Assembly: GCA_022837485.1 (NCBI GenBank)
Contig: JALHHH010000010.1
Location: 1-43,567, forward strand
Reading direction: 5' to 3'
Length of the DNA: 43,567 nucleotides
Source of the DNA: Bacteroidales bacterium
GTDB lineage: Bacteria > Bacteroidota > Bacteroidia > Bacteroidales > Lentimicrobiaceae
The notes below the pieces were generated by a model. The model had not been told where the DNA came from, made no database searches, and was given only the letters and a program-made list of their open reading frames with translations. Below are positions 9,381 to 17,007 of the stretch, in pieces; the first letter of the stretch is position 1; every line of letters starts with the position of its first letter. A program made the translations under genes and the position numbers.

Positions 9381-9950
9381 TCAAACTTTCTTTTTAGCAA
9401 GCGGAAAAAGCATGCGGTAATCAGTTTTAACCATGCCTTTGGTAATCTCCGTAAGCTTGCGCTTCAGCATAATCTTACGCAGTGGATTTATACGGTCGAC
9501 AAACAAAATGCCTTCGAGGTGATCGTATTCGTGTTGAATAACCCTTGCCAATACTCCGGTAATGCGTTCGTCATGGAATTCAAAATTCTCATCGTAATAC
9601 TGCATCCTGAGCTCACTTCGACGCATCACATCTTCACGGATCTCTGGTATGCTGAGGCATCCTTCGTTGAACGACCACTCCTCTCCCGTTTCTTCAACAA
9701 TTTTTGCATTGATAAACACCCTTTTCAGATTTGTTTCTCCGGGAAACTCATCCGCATATGGCGTGGCATCCATAACAATAAGACGGATGCTGCGATTCAC
9801 CTGCGGAGCTGCAAGTCCGACTCCGTTTGAAACGTACATCGTTTCAAACATATCGGCAATTAGCTGCTGCAGTCCGGGATAATCCTTTGTAATATCTTCG
9901 GCTTTTTTTCTAAGTGTGGGATGCCCGTAGGCAACGATCGGCATTATCAT
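9381..9950 (-). CDS. def: Peptide deformylase
   Basis: Removes the N-formyl group from nascent proteins. The 189-residue metalloenzyme carries all three family motifs: GVGLAAPQ (motif 1), EGCLSIP with the metal-binding Cys (motif 2) and QHEYDHLEG with two metal-binding His and the catalytic Glu (motif 3). The start used is the ATG at 9950, which overlaps the ruvX stop by 3 nt (ATGA arrangement); a second Met two codons later is also possible. Translational coupling with ruvX is likely. Confidence 0.97.
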   Translation of the reverse strand: MIMPIVAYGHPTLRKKAEDITKDYPGLQQLIADMFETMYVSNGVGLAAPQVNRSIRLIVMDATPYADEFPGETNLKRVFINAKIVEETGEEWSFNEGCLSIPEIREDVMRRSELRMQYYDENFEFHDERITGVLARVIQHEYDHLEGILFVDRINPLRKIMLKRKLTEITKGMVKTDYRMLFPLAKKKV

Positions 9951-10432
9951 AACTTTTCGTTTTTTTCTATATCTCCGTGCCCGGGATTAGCAATTCCATC
10001 AGCGGCACGTTTGTACTCGAACGATTTCATTTCGAGGTACGTCTGTAAAATAATAACAGCACTCACCATATCCACGGTTCCCTTATCCCTGCGGTCTTTC
10101 TTTTTCATCCCGGAAGCCAGTATGGTCTGCTGAGCAATCATTGACGAAAAACGCTCATCCGCCCGTTCAACCGGTATTGCCGGAAACTCCTTACGCAAAA
10201 GCCGGATAAACGGATCAATGAATTTAACCGATTCCGATGGGGTGTTGTTCATCTGCCGGGGTTCTCCGACAACGAAAACATCCACCGTTTCGGTTTCTGT
10301 GTATCTCCTGAGAAAGGAAATCACGTCCCTGGATGCCACGGTTGTAAGAGGTCCGGCAATGATGCGGTCGGGGTCAGTGACTGCTAGCCCTACCCTTTTT
10401 TGTCCGTAATCTATGGCTAAAACTCTTCCCAA
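9947..10432 (-). CDS. ruvX: Putative pre-16S rRNA nuclease / Holliday junction resolvase-like YqgF
   Basis: 161-residue RNase H-fold protein of the YqgF/RuvX family, implicated in 16S rRNA 5-prime end maturation. It begins GRVLAIDYGQKRVGLAVTD, with the first catalytic Asp. VFVVGEPRQMNN and VERADERFSSMIA follow, and a late Asp is in DMVSAVIILQTYL. No ATG fits; the start is the TTG at 10432, exactly where family members begin. It heads a ruvX-def-TPR operon; a TAATTTTG promoter element lies about 95 nt upstream on the minus strand. Confidence 0.94.
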   Translation of the reverse strand: MGRVLAIDYGQKRVGLAVTDPDRIIAGPLTTVASRDVISFLRRYTETETVDVFVVGEPRQMNNTPSESVKFIDPFIRLLRKEFPAIPVERADERFSSMIAQQTILASGMKKKDRRDKGTVDMVSAVIILQTYLEMKSFEYKRAADGIANPGHGDIEKNEKL

Positions 10433-10528
10433 ATTTTTCGTGTAAGTGTTGTGTGATTGTTGCAGGAACCGGATACCGCAGCATTGGGCAGGTCATACAT
10501 GCCAGCCTGTTGCGCATCGTTCAGTCTG

Positions 10529-10575
10529 CAAAATTAGCAATAAAGCCCGTAAGGTTAAAAATTTCGCTAATTTTG
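10529..10575. promoter_or_regulatory. Divergent twin promoter of ruvX and dapD
   Basis: CAAAATTAGC at 10529-10538 and GCTAATTTTG at 10566-10575 form a perfect 10-bp inverted repeat. Each arm contains a TAATTTTG element (TAnnTTTG consensus), one firing toward ruvX (minus) and one toward dapD (plus, 22 nt before its ATG). The -33 boxes are poor (TTTT-like for minus; none good for plus). Confidence 0.5.
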
Positions 10576-10597
10576 GCTTTGATTTCAAAAATGAACG

Positions 10598-11413
10598 ATG
10601 CATCATCTGAGGGAGATAACAGAAGCAGCCTGGAACGATCGTCAAATGCTCGGCGACAGTGGGGTCAGGCACTCGGTCGAAGCGGTGATTGCTGCACTCG
10701 ACGAAGGCAGGCTGAGGGTTGCCGAACCCGTTGACGGAGAATGGATAGTGAATGAATGGGTAAAAAAAGCCGTAATTCTATATTTCCCGATCCGGCAAAT
10801 GGAAGTTTCGGAAGCGGGACCGCTTGAGTTTCACGATAAAATACCCTTGAAAAAAAATTATAAGAAATTGGGCATCAGGGTAGTGCCTCATGCTATCGCA
10901 CGTTATGGCTCTTATCTGGCTCCAGGCGTTATCCTGATGCCTTCATACGTTAACATTGGAGCATGGGTTGGCAGCAATACCATGGTCGACACCTGGGCTA
11001 CCGTTGGCTCCTGTGCCCAGATAGGAAAAAACGTGCATCTTTCCGGAGGCGTGGGGATAGGCGGCGTTCTTGAGCCCGTTCAGGCAGCCCCGGTGATAGT
11101 GGAAGACGACTGCTTCATTGGCTCCCGGTCGATCGTTGTGGAAGGAGCCAGAATCGGCAGGGAAGCCGTACTGGGTGCCAATGTTGTGATTACGGGAACT
11201 ACCCGCATCATCGACGTATCGGGCAATGAACCGGTGGAATACAAGGGCTGGATACCTCCACGCTCGGTGGTAATACCAGGGTCGTATCCCAAAAAGTTCC
11301 CTGCCGGGGAATACCAGGTACCCTGTGCCCTTATCATCGGTCAGCGAAAGGAGTCGACCGATCTGAAGACCTCACTCAACGATGCTCTGCGCGAATACGG
11401 GGTGCAGGTTTAA
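10598..11413 (+). CDS. dapD: 2,3,4,5-tetrahydropyridine-2,6-dicarboxylate N-succinyltransferase
   Basis: Succinylates tetrahydrodipicolinate in the diaminopimelate/lysine pathway. The 271-residue protein has the helical N-terminal domain (LDEGRLRVAEPVDGEWIVNEWVKKAVILYF) and the left-handed beta-helix of hexapeptide repeats (about 95-230). Its hallmark is MVDTWATVGSCAQIGKNVHLSGG with GIGGVLEP. The C-terminal RKESTDLKTSLNDALREYGV is typical. The chosen ATG at 10598 gives MHHLREITEAAW, which matches the family's N-terminal helix. It heads a run of three plus-strand genes. Confidence 0.96.
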   Translation: MHHLREITEAAWNDRQMLGDSGVRHSVEAVIAALDEGRLRVAEPVDGEWIVNEWVKKAVILYFPIRQMEVSEAGPLEFHDKIPLKKNYKKLGIRVVPHAIARYGSYLAPGVILMPSYVNIGAWVGSNTMVDTWATVGSCAQIGKNVHLSGGVGIGGVLEPVQAAPVIVEDDCFIGSRSIVVEGARIGREAVLGANVVITGTTRIIDVSGNEPVEYKGWIPPRSVVIPGSYPKKFPAGEYQVPCALIIGQRKESTDLKTSLNDALREYGVQV

Positions 11414-11442
11414 CCACACTTAATTTAAATTCGAACCGAATC

Positions 11443-12450
11443 GTGTCTGGCAGCATCCTGATCATACAAACCGCATCTCTGGGCGATGTAATTCTGTCGA
11501 CCGCCCTGGCTGAAACCATCCGAAGGCACCGGCCGGGAACTGCTATCGATTATCTGGTTAAAAAGGGCAGTGAAACATTGTTCAGCGGACACCCTTTCGT
11601 AAGGAATGTTCTGGTTTGGGATAAAAAAGGATCAAAATACGGCAATTTGCTGACACTGGCTGCCATAGTCCGGAAAAACAGGTATTCGGAGATAATCAAC
11701 GTACAGCGGTTTGCTTCTTCGGGTTTTCTCACCGCAGTTTCCGGAGCACCGGTAAAGTCGGGATTCGGAAAGAACCCATTATCGTTTTTTTTCAATCGCA
11801 TAGCCGAACACAGCATTGCAGACAACAACGGCGGAATTCACGAAATCACGCGCAACCACGCACTCATCCGTCACTTGAATATCGAAAAGCCGGAGCGGCC
11901 CCGCCTCTACCCTACCGCCACAGACTACGAAACGGCCGGCCACTGGGGAAAGGGAACCTACATAACCATCTCACCGGCTTCACTGTGGTTTACCAAGCAG
12001 TTGCCGGCGCACAAATGGATCGGACTGTGCGATGTTCTGTCCAGTAAAATAAATATCGTTCTTCTTGGATCGGAAGCCGATAAGATGCTCTGTGCAGATA
12101 TTGCCTATCGCTCGAAACGCAACGATATCATTAACCTGGCAGGTGTGCTCAGCATGCTTCAATCGGCGGCTCTGATGGAAGGTGCTATAATGAATTACGT
12201 CAACGATTCCGCTCCCATGCATCTGGCATCTTCGGTGAATGCCCCGGTAGCCGCTGTATACTGCTCAACCATACCCGCTTTTGGCTTCGGACCTTTATCG
12301 GATGTATCCCATATTGTTGAAGCTACTGAAAGTCCCGATTGCCGCCCTTGCGGACTACACGGACACAAAAGCTGTCCGATGGGTCATTTCGAATGTGCCG
12401 AAAAAATTGAAATCCAACAACTAATCAACGTACTCCCTACAAATGGATGA
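11443..12450 (+). CDS. Glycosyltransferase family 9 (heptosyltransferase-like)
   Basis: 335-residue GT-B enzyme of family 9, which transfers heptose or related sugars to lipopolysaccharide core on the cytoplasmic side of the inner membrane. Recognised by the N-terminal ILIIQTASLGDVILSTALAETIRRHRP, the C-terminal donor site region (ITISPASLWFTKQLPAHKW, VLLGSEADKML, NLAGVLSMLQSAALMEGA, NDSAPMHLASSVNAPV) and a Cys-rich CRPCGLHGHKSCPMGHFEC near the end, as often seen in Bacteroidota GT9 proteins. The start is GTG at 11443; no suitable ATG exists. It overlaps tsaC by 8 nt, so the pair is translationally coupled. The exact acceptor sugar cannot be read from the sequence. Confidence 0.92.
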   Translation: MSGSILIIQTASLGDVILSTALAETIRRHRPGTAIDYLVKKGSETLFSGHPFVRNVLVWDKKGSKYGNLLTLAAIVRKNRYSEIINVQRFASSGFLTAVSGAPVKSGFGKNPLSFFFNRIAEHSIADNNGGIHEITRNHALIRHLNIEKPERPRLYPTATDYETAGHWGKGTYITISPASLWFTKQLPAHKWIGLCDVLSSKINIVLLGSEADKMLCADIAYRSKRNDIINLAGVLSMLQSAALMEGAIMNYVNDSAPMHLASSVNAPVAAVYCSTIPAFGFGPLSDVSHIVEATESPDCRPCGLHGHKSCPMGHFECAEKIEIQQLINVLPTNG

Positions 12451-13018
12451 GATAATTGCAGAAGAAATCCGGAAAACCGTGAATGTACTCCGGAACGGAG
12501 GAGTCATCCTTTACCCGACCGACACCGTCTGGGGTCTGGGCTGTGATGCTCTGAATGCAAAAGCCGTGGACAAAGTCTATAAAATTAAAAAACGTCACGA
12601 AAGCAAAAGCCTGATCATATTGCTCAGCAGCTTTGAAAGCCTGGAACAGTATGTACAAAAAGTACCCGAAATCACCGAGGACCTCATCAGCAGCATCGAA
12701 CGGCCGGTTACCGTAATTTACGACAATGCACGAAATCTGCCGAAAAACGTTACTGCCAGCGATGGAACGATAGCAATACGGATTGTAAGGGATGCATTTT
12801 GCAAAAACCTGATCGAAGCTCTCGGCCATCCGCTGATTTCCTCTTCAGCCAATATTTCCGGCGAACCAACCCCGTTGGTATTCAGCAGAATATCTCAGGA
12901 TATAATCGACAGCGTTGATTATTGCGTGCAGCTTTATCACGACCAGTTTGTTCAGGCCAAGGCATCCTCCATCATCCGGCTTTACACCAACGGAGAGTAT
13001 AAAGTAATTCGTGACTAA
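12443..13018 (+). CDS. tsaC: L-threonylcarbamoyladenylate synthase (Sua5/YciO/YrdC family)
   Basis: Makes threonylcarbamoyl-AMP for the t6A37 modification of ANN-decoding tRNAs. The 191-residue protein is a single YrdC domain without the C-terminal Sua5 domain. Motifs are GGVILYPTDTVWGLGCDA, then KIKKRHESKSLIILL, RPVTVIYDN, GTIAIRIV and SSANISGEPTP. It overlaps the glycosyltransferase stop by 8 nt. YciO-type paralogues of unknown function share these motifs, but the context and length fit the short TsaC type. Confidence 0.92.
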   Translation: MDEIIAEEIRKTVNVLRNGGVILYPTDTVWGLGCDALNAKAVDKVYKIKKRHESKSLIILLSSFESLEQYVQKVPEITEDLISSIERPVTVIYDNARNLPKNVTASDGTIAIRIVRDAFCKNLIEALGHPLISSSANISGEPTPLVFSRISQDIIDSVDYCVQLYHDQFVQAKASSIIRLYTNGEYKVIRD

Positions 13019-13169
13019 GCAAATACCGGAATCCAATCAATAACGAATAACGGCAGTAACTTCCGGTTCAGGAAGACCGTGCCGGCAGGGGTGCGTTATG
13101 AACTTTCACGATTCAAACCTGTTTTTCTGAAATGATACGCATGAAAAACAAAAGGGTAATTATTTAGCA

Positions 13170-13522
13170 ATGAAGCAGAAAATAAAAAAGCTGATCAATT
13201 TCACGGAGGAGTATCAAAAGAAAGAGGATATCATTTTACGGGATCATCTATCGGTTGAACGTACCAAACTTGCCAATGAACGAACGCTGTTATCGTACAT
13301 CCGTACATCGCTATACCTGATATTGGGCGGAATCGCTTTTCTGGGAATGGAGGATTTAAATGAACTAAAAGGATTGGGATACTTTTCGCTGGCTCTTTCC
13401 ATCGTTATTCTTTCATTGGAATCGTTCGCTTCTTTCAGCTAAAAAACCATCTGAAAAGGATGTATGAACCTCTTCCGGAAGGGATAATTCGCGAAGGCAG
13501 CGAAAGCGAAAACGCTGATTAA
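13170..13522 (+). pseudogene. DUF202 (YidH-like) membrane protein, frameshifted
   Basis: The first 83 or so residues are a normal DUF202 protein: charged N-terminus, ERTKLANERTLLSYIRTSLYLILGGIAF (family motif) and part of a second helix ending FSLALSIVILSL. The frame then stops at 13439-13441. Restoring one G at the GG of 13418-13419 returns the frame and gives SLGIVRFFQLKNHLKRMYEPLPEGI and a stop at 13520-13522, for a protein of about 117 residues with a full DUF202 ending. It is either a sequencing or assembly indel, or a recent inactivating mutation. The rest shows no decay. DUF202 proteins are small inner-membrane proteins of unknown role. Confidence 0.8.
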
Positions 13523-13788
13523 ACGCGGAGATTACATCAATGTATTATTGAGAAACTTTTACAAAGAATCTTATGAATATCCGACTGAATGGGAGGTCTG
13601 TTTTGCTGAAAAGGAATTCTCTCAGGCAGTTTAAATCAATCTCCCAGGATACGATTAACTATTAAAGAGACAGGTACGACCGATAACGAAAATGCACGCG
13701 GGCTGTCGCTGATTTTCGGGCAGATAAATGCATCAATCCCATATGTAAGTCCCTTTTTAAACACTGTTTTTAATATGTAAAAAAGGTG
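13523..13788. other. Non-coding or decayed stretch between DUF202 and the outer-membrane protein gene
   Basis: No complete gene is recognised. Short overlapping open frames in all three plus frames encode unrecognised peptides, e.g. one from about 13482 to 13632 containing KESYEYPTEWEV, an ATG frame at 13573 ending at about 13665, and one ending SIPYVSPFLNTVFNM. This looks like sequence that was once coding, but no family was recognised. The end of the stretch holds the -33 region of the next promoter. Confidence 0.3.
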
Positions 13789-13796
13789 TAACTTTG
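13767..13796 (+). promoter_or_regulatory. Sigma-ABfr promoter of the outer-membrane protein gene
   Basis: TAACTTTG at 13789-13796 matches TAnnTTTG, with TTTT at 13767-13770 (18 nt spacing) as an imperfect -33 box. The G lies 21 nt before the ATG at 13818. This also rules out the upstream TTG codon at 13794 as start, since it lies in the -7 element. Confidence 0.7.
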
Positions 13797-13817
13797 CAGC
13801 CGTTTTCGAAGGCTGTT

Positions 13818-14528
13818 ATGAAACCATTTAAACTACTGATTTTACTGGCATTCTTTATTTCCGGTGCATTGCCTGCGCAGGACAGTGTGCGAAGGCATGA
13901 GCTGAATGCTTCGCTCGACATCTATTCCCACCATCTGTGGAGGGGTGGTTCCAACGGGACTTCTGCAAGTCTTCAGCCTGCAATAGAATATTCTTACGGG
14001 AAATTTACCGCCGGAGCATGGGGAGCCTGGAGCATCGACGGCAGTTATACAGAGCTCGATCTTTATGCTTCCGTAAGTGCGGGAGATTTTACACTAACGC
14101 TCTTCGACTACTTTTGTCCAGAGAATCCGGTTCGTAATTTTGAATTTTTTGAAATCCGTCAGGGTTATACCCGGCATACTCTCGACCTGAATCTGAGTTA
14201 TGCAAATCCCGGTCAGCATCCCTTTGGTGTGCTAGTGGCTACAATGCTTTACGGCGACGACCTCAATCCCGTGACGGGAAAGAACTACCACTCCACTTAC
14301 ATCGAGCCCTCGGTGAACTTCAGTCTGAGGAAAACCAGCCTTCAGCTGGTTGCCGGCTTTACTCCCGTAAAAAGTTATTATGCCGATGATTTTGCATTCA
14401 TTCATACCGGCCTCTCGGCTAAGCGTACTTTCGTTGTGACACGTAAAGTACGGATCCCATCCACTCTTAAGCTCATCTATAATCCGGAAGCAGAGCACTT
14501 CCTTTGGGCAATAGGGATCAATATCTAA
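13818..14528 (+). CDS. Putative outer-membrane beta-barrel protein
   Basis: 236-residue exported protein of unknown function. MKPFKLLILLAFFISGALPAQ is a clear signal peptide, with cleavage after ALPAQ. The mature part consists of alternating amphipathic beta strands: ELNASLDIYSHHLWRGG, SLQPAIEYSYGKFTAGAWGAWS, YTELDLYASVSAGDFTLTLFDYF, TYIEPSVNFSLRK. It finishes with the barrel-like strand HFLWAIGINI. The SHHLWRGG opening resembles the TorF/Slr-type putative porins (Gcw_chp-like family). It has its own promoter, so it is probably monocistronic. Confidence 0.82.
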   Translation: MKPFKLLILLAFFISGALPAQDSVRRHELNASLDIYSHHLWRGGSNGTSASLQPAIEYSYGKFTAGAWGAWSIDGSYTELDLYASVSAGDFTLTLFDYFCPENPVRNFEFFEIRQGYTRHTLDLNLSYANPGQHPFGVLVATMLYGDDLNPVTGKNYHSTYIEPSVNFSLRKTSLQLVAGFTPVKSYYADDFAFIHTGLSAKRTFVVTRKVRIPSTLKLIYNPEAEHFLWAIGINI

Positions 14529-14718
14529 ATCCGCGATTGCGCACATTTTTTCAGGCAGCTGCAGGAGCCGGGCGACTAACCGAATGTCTCCGGGCACCCT
14601 TATGGATACCGCTAACAGATGGTCTCGACACAGGGCATCACAGATGTTGAACAAAGCCTGAATTCCTTTGTTATATGGACTGTTTTTAGACTCATTTACA
14701 GTGAATCCAACCAGAGCA

Positions 14719-16764
14719 ATGGAAAGAAAAAAATCTTTTGGAATTAAGACGACCGATAAGGATACCCTCAAGAATTGGTACTATCTGATGACACTGGGGC
14801 GCAAGCTCGACGACAGGGCTCCGAACTACCTGAAGCAGGCACTTGGGTGGTCATATCATGCCCCCTATGCCGGGCACGACGGCATTCAGCTTGCCATCGG
14901 GCAGGTGTTTGAGAAAAACAACGACCATCTCTTCCCCTATTACCGCGACATGCTTACCGCTATCTCGGCCGGAATCTCGGCAGAGGAAATCATCCTCAAC
15001 GGAATTTCCAAAGGCACCGATATTGCCAGCGGCGGCCGGCACATGTCGAACCACTTTGCCAAACCCGAATGGAACATTCATAACGTATCCTCGGCAACGG
15101 GAAATCATACCCTGCATGCAGTTGGTGTGGCCCGGGCCATCAAAAAGTACGGAGCAAAGGCCGTAGCCATCAGCTCGCAGGGAGAATCCTCCACCAGCGA
15201 AGGCTATGTGTATGAAGCCATCAACGGTGCTACCAACGAAAAACTGCCCGTTATCTTTGTTTTTCAGGACAACAATTACGGCATCTCTGTTCATAAGCGC
15301 GATCAAACCGCCAACTGGCGTGCTGCAGATAACTTCTCAGGCTTCAAAAATCTTCGCATCATTCATTGCGACGGAAAAAATGTTTTCGATTCGATGAATG
15401 CGATGAGTGAAGCCCGGAAATACGTCCTTGAAAACCAAATGCCGGTTATCGTTCACGCTTCTACCGTCCGGATTCATTCCCATTCAAATTCCGATAAGCA
15501 CGAGCTTTACCGCGACGACAACGAGCGCTTCTGTGCCATGGCCAACGATCCTTTCGACCGCTACCGTAAAACCCTTATCCTTTCGGGAAGGGTAAGCGAA
15601 GCAGAACTGGACGATTTAGATAAAAAAGCAAAGGAAGAAGTTTCCAAAGCCCACAAAAAAGCACTGGCCGCCCCGGATCCCGATCCGGCAAGCATTCACG
15701 ATTTTGTAATTCCTGCCCCGTATCCTGCAGAGAAGTACCCCGACGGAGTACATAACCTGAATTCCGGAGAAAAAGTAAAACTCATTCAGGCTCTTAACCA
15801 GACCCTGAAAGCCGAGTTCAGGCATAATCCCGACACCTATATTTGGGGGCAGGACATTGCCAACAAGGACAAGGGAGGAATATTCAACGTCAGTAAAGGC
15901 ATGCAGCAGGAGTTTGGAATCGGCCGTGTATTTAACGCTCCCATTGCCGAAGATTTTATTGTAGGAACAGCGAACGGCATGAGCCGCTTCAGCAAAAAAC
16001 TCAGAGTGGTAATCGAAGGTGCCGAATTTGCTGACTATTTCTGGCCTGCTATGGAGCAGTTCGTGGAACTAACGCACGACTACTGGAGAAGTAACGGCGC
16101 CTTTTCTCCCAATGTAACCGTAAGGCTTGCTTCCGGAGGATACATAGGAGGCGGATTATATCACTCCCAAACCATTGAAGGAGCGCTGGCCACCTTCCCG
16201 GGAATTCGAATTGTTTATCCTTCCTTTGCGGATGATGCAGCCGGACTGCTGCGCACCTCGATACGTTCCGAAGGCCCCACCATGTTTTTGGAGCCCAAAG
16301 CACTATATAACGATCCTCTGGCAGAAACCTACGTTCCGGAAGATTTCGAAGTTCCGTTCGGGAAAGCCCGCATCCGCAGAAAAGGTACCGACCTCAGCAT
16401 CATCACCTATGGCAATACCACACATATGAGTCTGGCCGTTGCCGAACGCATCGCGGAAGAAACAGGTAAAAGCATTGAAGTAGTAGACATCCGCTCTCTC
16501 ATCCCGCTCGACAAGGAATCCATCCTTGAGTCGGTACGCCGTACCAACCGTGCACTGGTAGTGCATGAAGACAAGGTATTTGGCGGATTCGGCGGGGAAA
16601 TTGCCGCTATGATCACCGAAGAGGCCTTTACCTCACTCGACGCTCCGGTAAAACGCATTGGCTCAACCTTTACTCCGGTAGGCTTCAACCGCATCCTGGA
16701 AAAAGCAATCCTTCCCGATCAGGAGAAGATTTACAAGGCTGCCGTTGAGATTCTCAACTTCTGA
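14719..16764 (+). CDS. 2-oxoacid dehydrogenase E1 component, alpha-beta fusion
   Basis: Thiamine-diphosphate-dependent E1 subunit of a pyruvate or branched-chain 2-oxoacid dehydrogenase complex. The 681-residue protein fuses the alpha chain (about 1-350) and beta chain (about 365-681). The alpha half has YHAPYAGHDGIQLAIGQVF, HMSNHFAKP and the TPP-binding stretch SSQGESSTSEGYVYEAINGA...NNYGISV, where GES replaces the usual GDG, as I recall for this Bacteroidota family. The beta half has GIGRVFNAPIAEDFIVGTANGMS, VIEGAEFADYFWPAMEQ and VVHEDKVFGGFGGEIAAM. I chose the ATG at 14719 (MERKKSFGIK) over the upstream TTG-initiated frame. E2 and E3 genes are not in the window. A strong terminator follows. 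Confidence 0.94.
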   Translation: MERKKSFGIKTTDKDTLKNWYYLMTLGRKLDDRAPNYLKQALGWSYHAPYAGHDGIQLAIGQVFEKNNDHLFPYYRDMLTAISAGISAEEIILNGISKGTDIASGGRHMSNHFAKPEWNIHNVSSATGNHTLHAVGVARAIKKYGAKAVAISSQGESSTSEGYVYEAINGATNEKLPVIFVFQDNNYGISVHKRDQTANWRAADNFSGFKNLRIIHCDGKNVFDSMNAMSEARKYVLENQMPVIVHASTVRIHSHSNSDKHELYRDDNERFCAMANDPFDRYRKTLILSGRVSEAELDDLDKKAKEEVSKAHKKALAAPDPDPASIHDFVIPAPYPAEKYPDGVHNLNSGEKVKLIQALNQTLKAEFRHNPDTYIWGQDIANKDKGGIFNVSKGMQQEFGIGRVFNAPIAEDFIVGTANGMSRFSKKLRVVIEGAEFADYFWPAMEQFVELTHDYWRSNGAFSPNVTVRLASGGYIGGGLYHSQTIEGALATFPGIRIVYPSFADDAAGLLRTSIRSEGPTMFLEPKALYNDPLAETYVPEDFEVPFGKARIRRKGTDLSIITYGNTTHMSLAVAERIAEETGKSIEVVDIRSLIPLDKESILESVRRTNRALVVHEDKVFGGFGGEIAAMITEEAFTSLDAPVKRIGSTFTPVGFNRILEKAILPDQEKIYKAAVEILNF

Positions 16765-16783
16765 CAGCGTAACAACCTTTCCC

Positions 16784-16811
16784 AACAGGCCCGTTCAAGC
16801 GGGCCTGTTTT
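16784..16811 (+). terminator. Rho-independent terminator after the E1 gene
   Basis: Arms AACAGGCCCG (16784-16793) and CGGGCCTGTT (16800-16809) pair perfectly over 10 bp around a 6-nt loop and run into TTTT. It lies 20 nt after the dehydrogenase stop. Confidence 0.9.
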
Positions 16812-16854
16812 AATTTGATATAAGGCTATCGTATTGATTTATTTGCAATTAACC

Positions 16855-16888
16855 TTTGCATATTGGCAAAAATCACTATTTTTGCCAA
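16855..16888 (+). promoter_or_regulatory. Promoter of the M3 peptidase gene, overlapped by a perfect palindrome
   Basis: TTTG at 16855-16858, an 18-nt spacer and TATTTTTG at 16877-16884 form a full sigma-ABfr promoter. TTGGCAAAAAT (16863-16873) and ATTTTTGCCAA (16878-16888) form an 11-bp perfect inverted repeat with a 4-nt centre covering the spacer and the -7 box. This layout suits a repressor operator. The predicted leader is about 120 nt. Confidence 0.65.
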
Positions 16889-17007
16889 AAGCAAATCAAT
16901 AATCAAACGGTTCATATGCTGCCATTCCGGATGCCAAATCCCGGTTATAAGACCTGAATAGTAACCCGGATAATGTATAAAACCGTGTAAATCAAATTTA
17001 ATAACGC

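Noticed and set aside
10453..10734. 93-codon plus frame before dapD
   Set aside because: It crosses the divergent promoters and the dapD start in another frame; no recognisable domain.
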